A DNA stretch of 59,362 nucleotides from the NCBI GenBank assembly GCA_964389305.1, contig CAYMEK010000022.1:1-59362 (forward strand), written 5' to 3'. The notes beneath the pieces were generated by a model, which worked only from the letters and a program-made list of their open reading frames with translations, was not told the DNA's origin and did no database searches. The stretch is from CAYMEK01 sp964389305 (lineage in GTDB: Bacteria; Spirochaetota; Spirochaetia; SZUA-6; DRHE01). Position 1 is the stretch's first letter, and each line of letters opens with the position of its first letter. The translations under genes and the position numbers were made by a program. Shown here piece after piece: positions 58,850 to 59,362 of this stretch.

Positions 58850-59362
58850 TCAGCCGCCGGTAACGCCTTTGGCGATGCGGTCGCCGGTCTCTTTGTCTAT
58901 ATTACGCCAGTACTCGAATGCGCGCTGCAGCACGGACTCCGATACGCCAGCTTTGAGATGTCCGACGACGTTGGATACCAGACGTTCACGCTGCGCATCG
59001 TCCATGACCTTGCGCACCAATGTGCCGGCCTGCCCCCAGTCGTCATCGTCTTTTCGCGGGGTGTAGGCAGCGCGGACGAACTCTCCGCTGGCCTTCCATA
59101 TCTCGACCTGGGGATAGCGCTCTCCGTCAGCCTTCGGCCCTCCCTTCGAATTTGGTGCGTACACGGGGTCGGACACGTTGTCGATCCGCATCGCCCCGTC
59201 CTTGCTGTAGCTGTGCACGGCGCATCTCGGCCGGTTGACCGGGATCTGCCTGTAGTTGACGCCCAGGCGGGCGCGATGGGCGTCGGCGTAGGAGAACAGA
59301 CGAGCGAGCAGCATCTTGTCCGGGCTGGGGCCGATACCCGGCACGAGGTTGTTCGGTTCGAA
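58850..59362 (-). CDS. Catalase, C-terminal part
   Basis: The frame is open to the window edge and ends at 58850, giving the last 170 residues of a clade-type haem catalase. FEPNNLVPGIGPSPDKMLLARLFSYADAHRARLG includes the proximal haem Tyr (LFSYADAHR), and VNRPRCAVHSYSKDGAM plus the helical C-terminus are typical. It decomposes hydrogen peroxide. It reads toward the attC site 84 bases after its stop, so it could be the gene of an integron cassette or simply the chromosomal neighbour of one. The 5' part is outside the window. Confidence 0.92.
   Translation of the reverse strand, partial: FEPNNLVPGIGPSPDKMLLARLFSYADAHRARLGVNYRQIPVNRPRCAVHSYSKDGAMRIDNVSDPVYAPNSKGGPKADGERYPQVEIWKASGEFVRAAYTPRKDDDDWGQAGTLVRKVMDDAQRERLVSNVVGHLKAGVSESVLQRAFEYWRNIDKETGDRIAKGVTGG

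Overview
The window looks like the chromosome of a diderm (Gram-negative type) bacterium of moderately high G+C. A spirochaete is my leading guess but is not proven. The diderm envelope follows from a LolA-like periplasmic protein, a beta-barrel-type protein ending in Phe and several lipoprotein signals. The spirochaete guess rests on relaxed lipoboxes (SSC, LQC), a membrane-anchored PilZ protein, and an integron attC site of a form I associate with spirochaete genomes. The gene set is rich in proteolysis, metal, redox and envelope-stress functions. I saw no rRNA, tRNA, CRISPR array or insertion sequence, and no gene-free stretch longer than about 300 bases.

Layout. 1-4912 (+): end of a LolA-like protein, two FtsX-type permeases, a LolD-type ATPase and an outer-membrane barrel candidate. 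4937-13017 (-): NRAMP transporter, tandem USP protein, then a tightly overlapping GH35 lipoprotein / PEGA protein / GT2 operon. 13188-17192: a small unknown protein, a PrsW-type protease, a TerB-like protein, a REC-PilZ protein, and inorganic pyrophosphatase coupled to an unknown 261-residue protein. 17426-22790 (+): a CusR/CusS-like two-component system followed by two HtrA proteases and a strong terminator. 22929-27720: PRPP synthetase, a PRC-barrel / baeRF / M50-CBS operon and a lone encapsulated-ferritin-type protein. 27774-33226 (-): the complete pyruvate dehydrogenase complex (aceE, E2, lpd). 33375-36871 (+): an ABC-2 exporter and a minimal two-gene SUF (SufC plus one SufB/D). 36878-41321: sigma factor, TetR regulator, YugP-type zinc protease, radical SAM enzyme and ferredoxin. 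41532-48043: phosphoribosyltransferase, a broken trehalose synthase (TreT) gene, a PAS-rich hybrid kinase, a sigma-54 activator without receiver domain, and a NarL-type regulator. 48099-52332 (-): pfpI, ftsH and ubiB-like genes. 52612-56161: PilZ protein, EamA exporter and a divergent MocR regulator. 56385-59362 (-) is accessory in character: a low-G+C lipoprotein glycosidase, a truncated RibD-like gene, a 60-bp attC site and the end of a catalase gene.

How the parts may work together. Five sites matching TTACA-N4-TGTAA with fixed spacing lie next to the two-component operon, both htrA genes, the REC-PilZ / pyrophosphatase region and the NRAMP promoter. CusR-family regulators use boxes of this architecture, so one local envelope or metal stress regulon is plausible. 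Three genes or operons (PRC/baeRF/M50, phosphoribosyltransferase, PilZ) carry sigma-54-type -24/-12 elements, and the window encodes a sigma-54 activator. The attC site suggests that the right end belongs to an integron cassette array whose integrase, if present, lies beyond the right edge.
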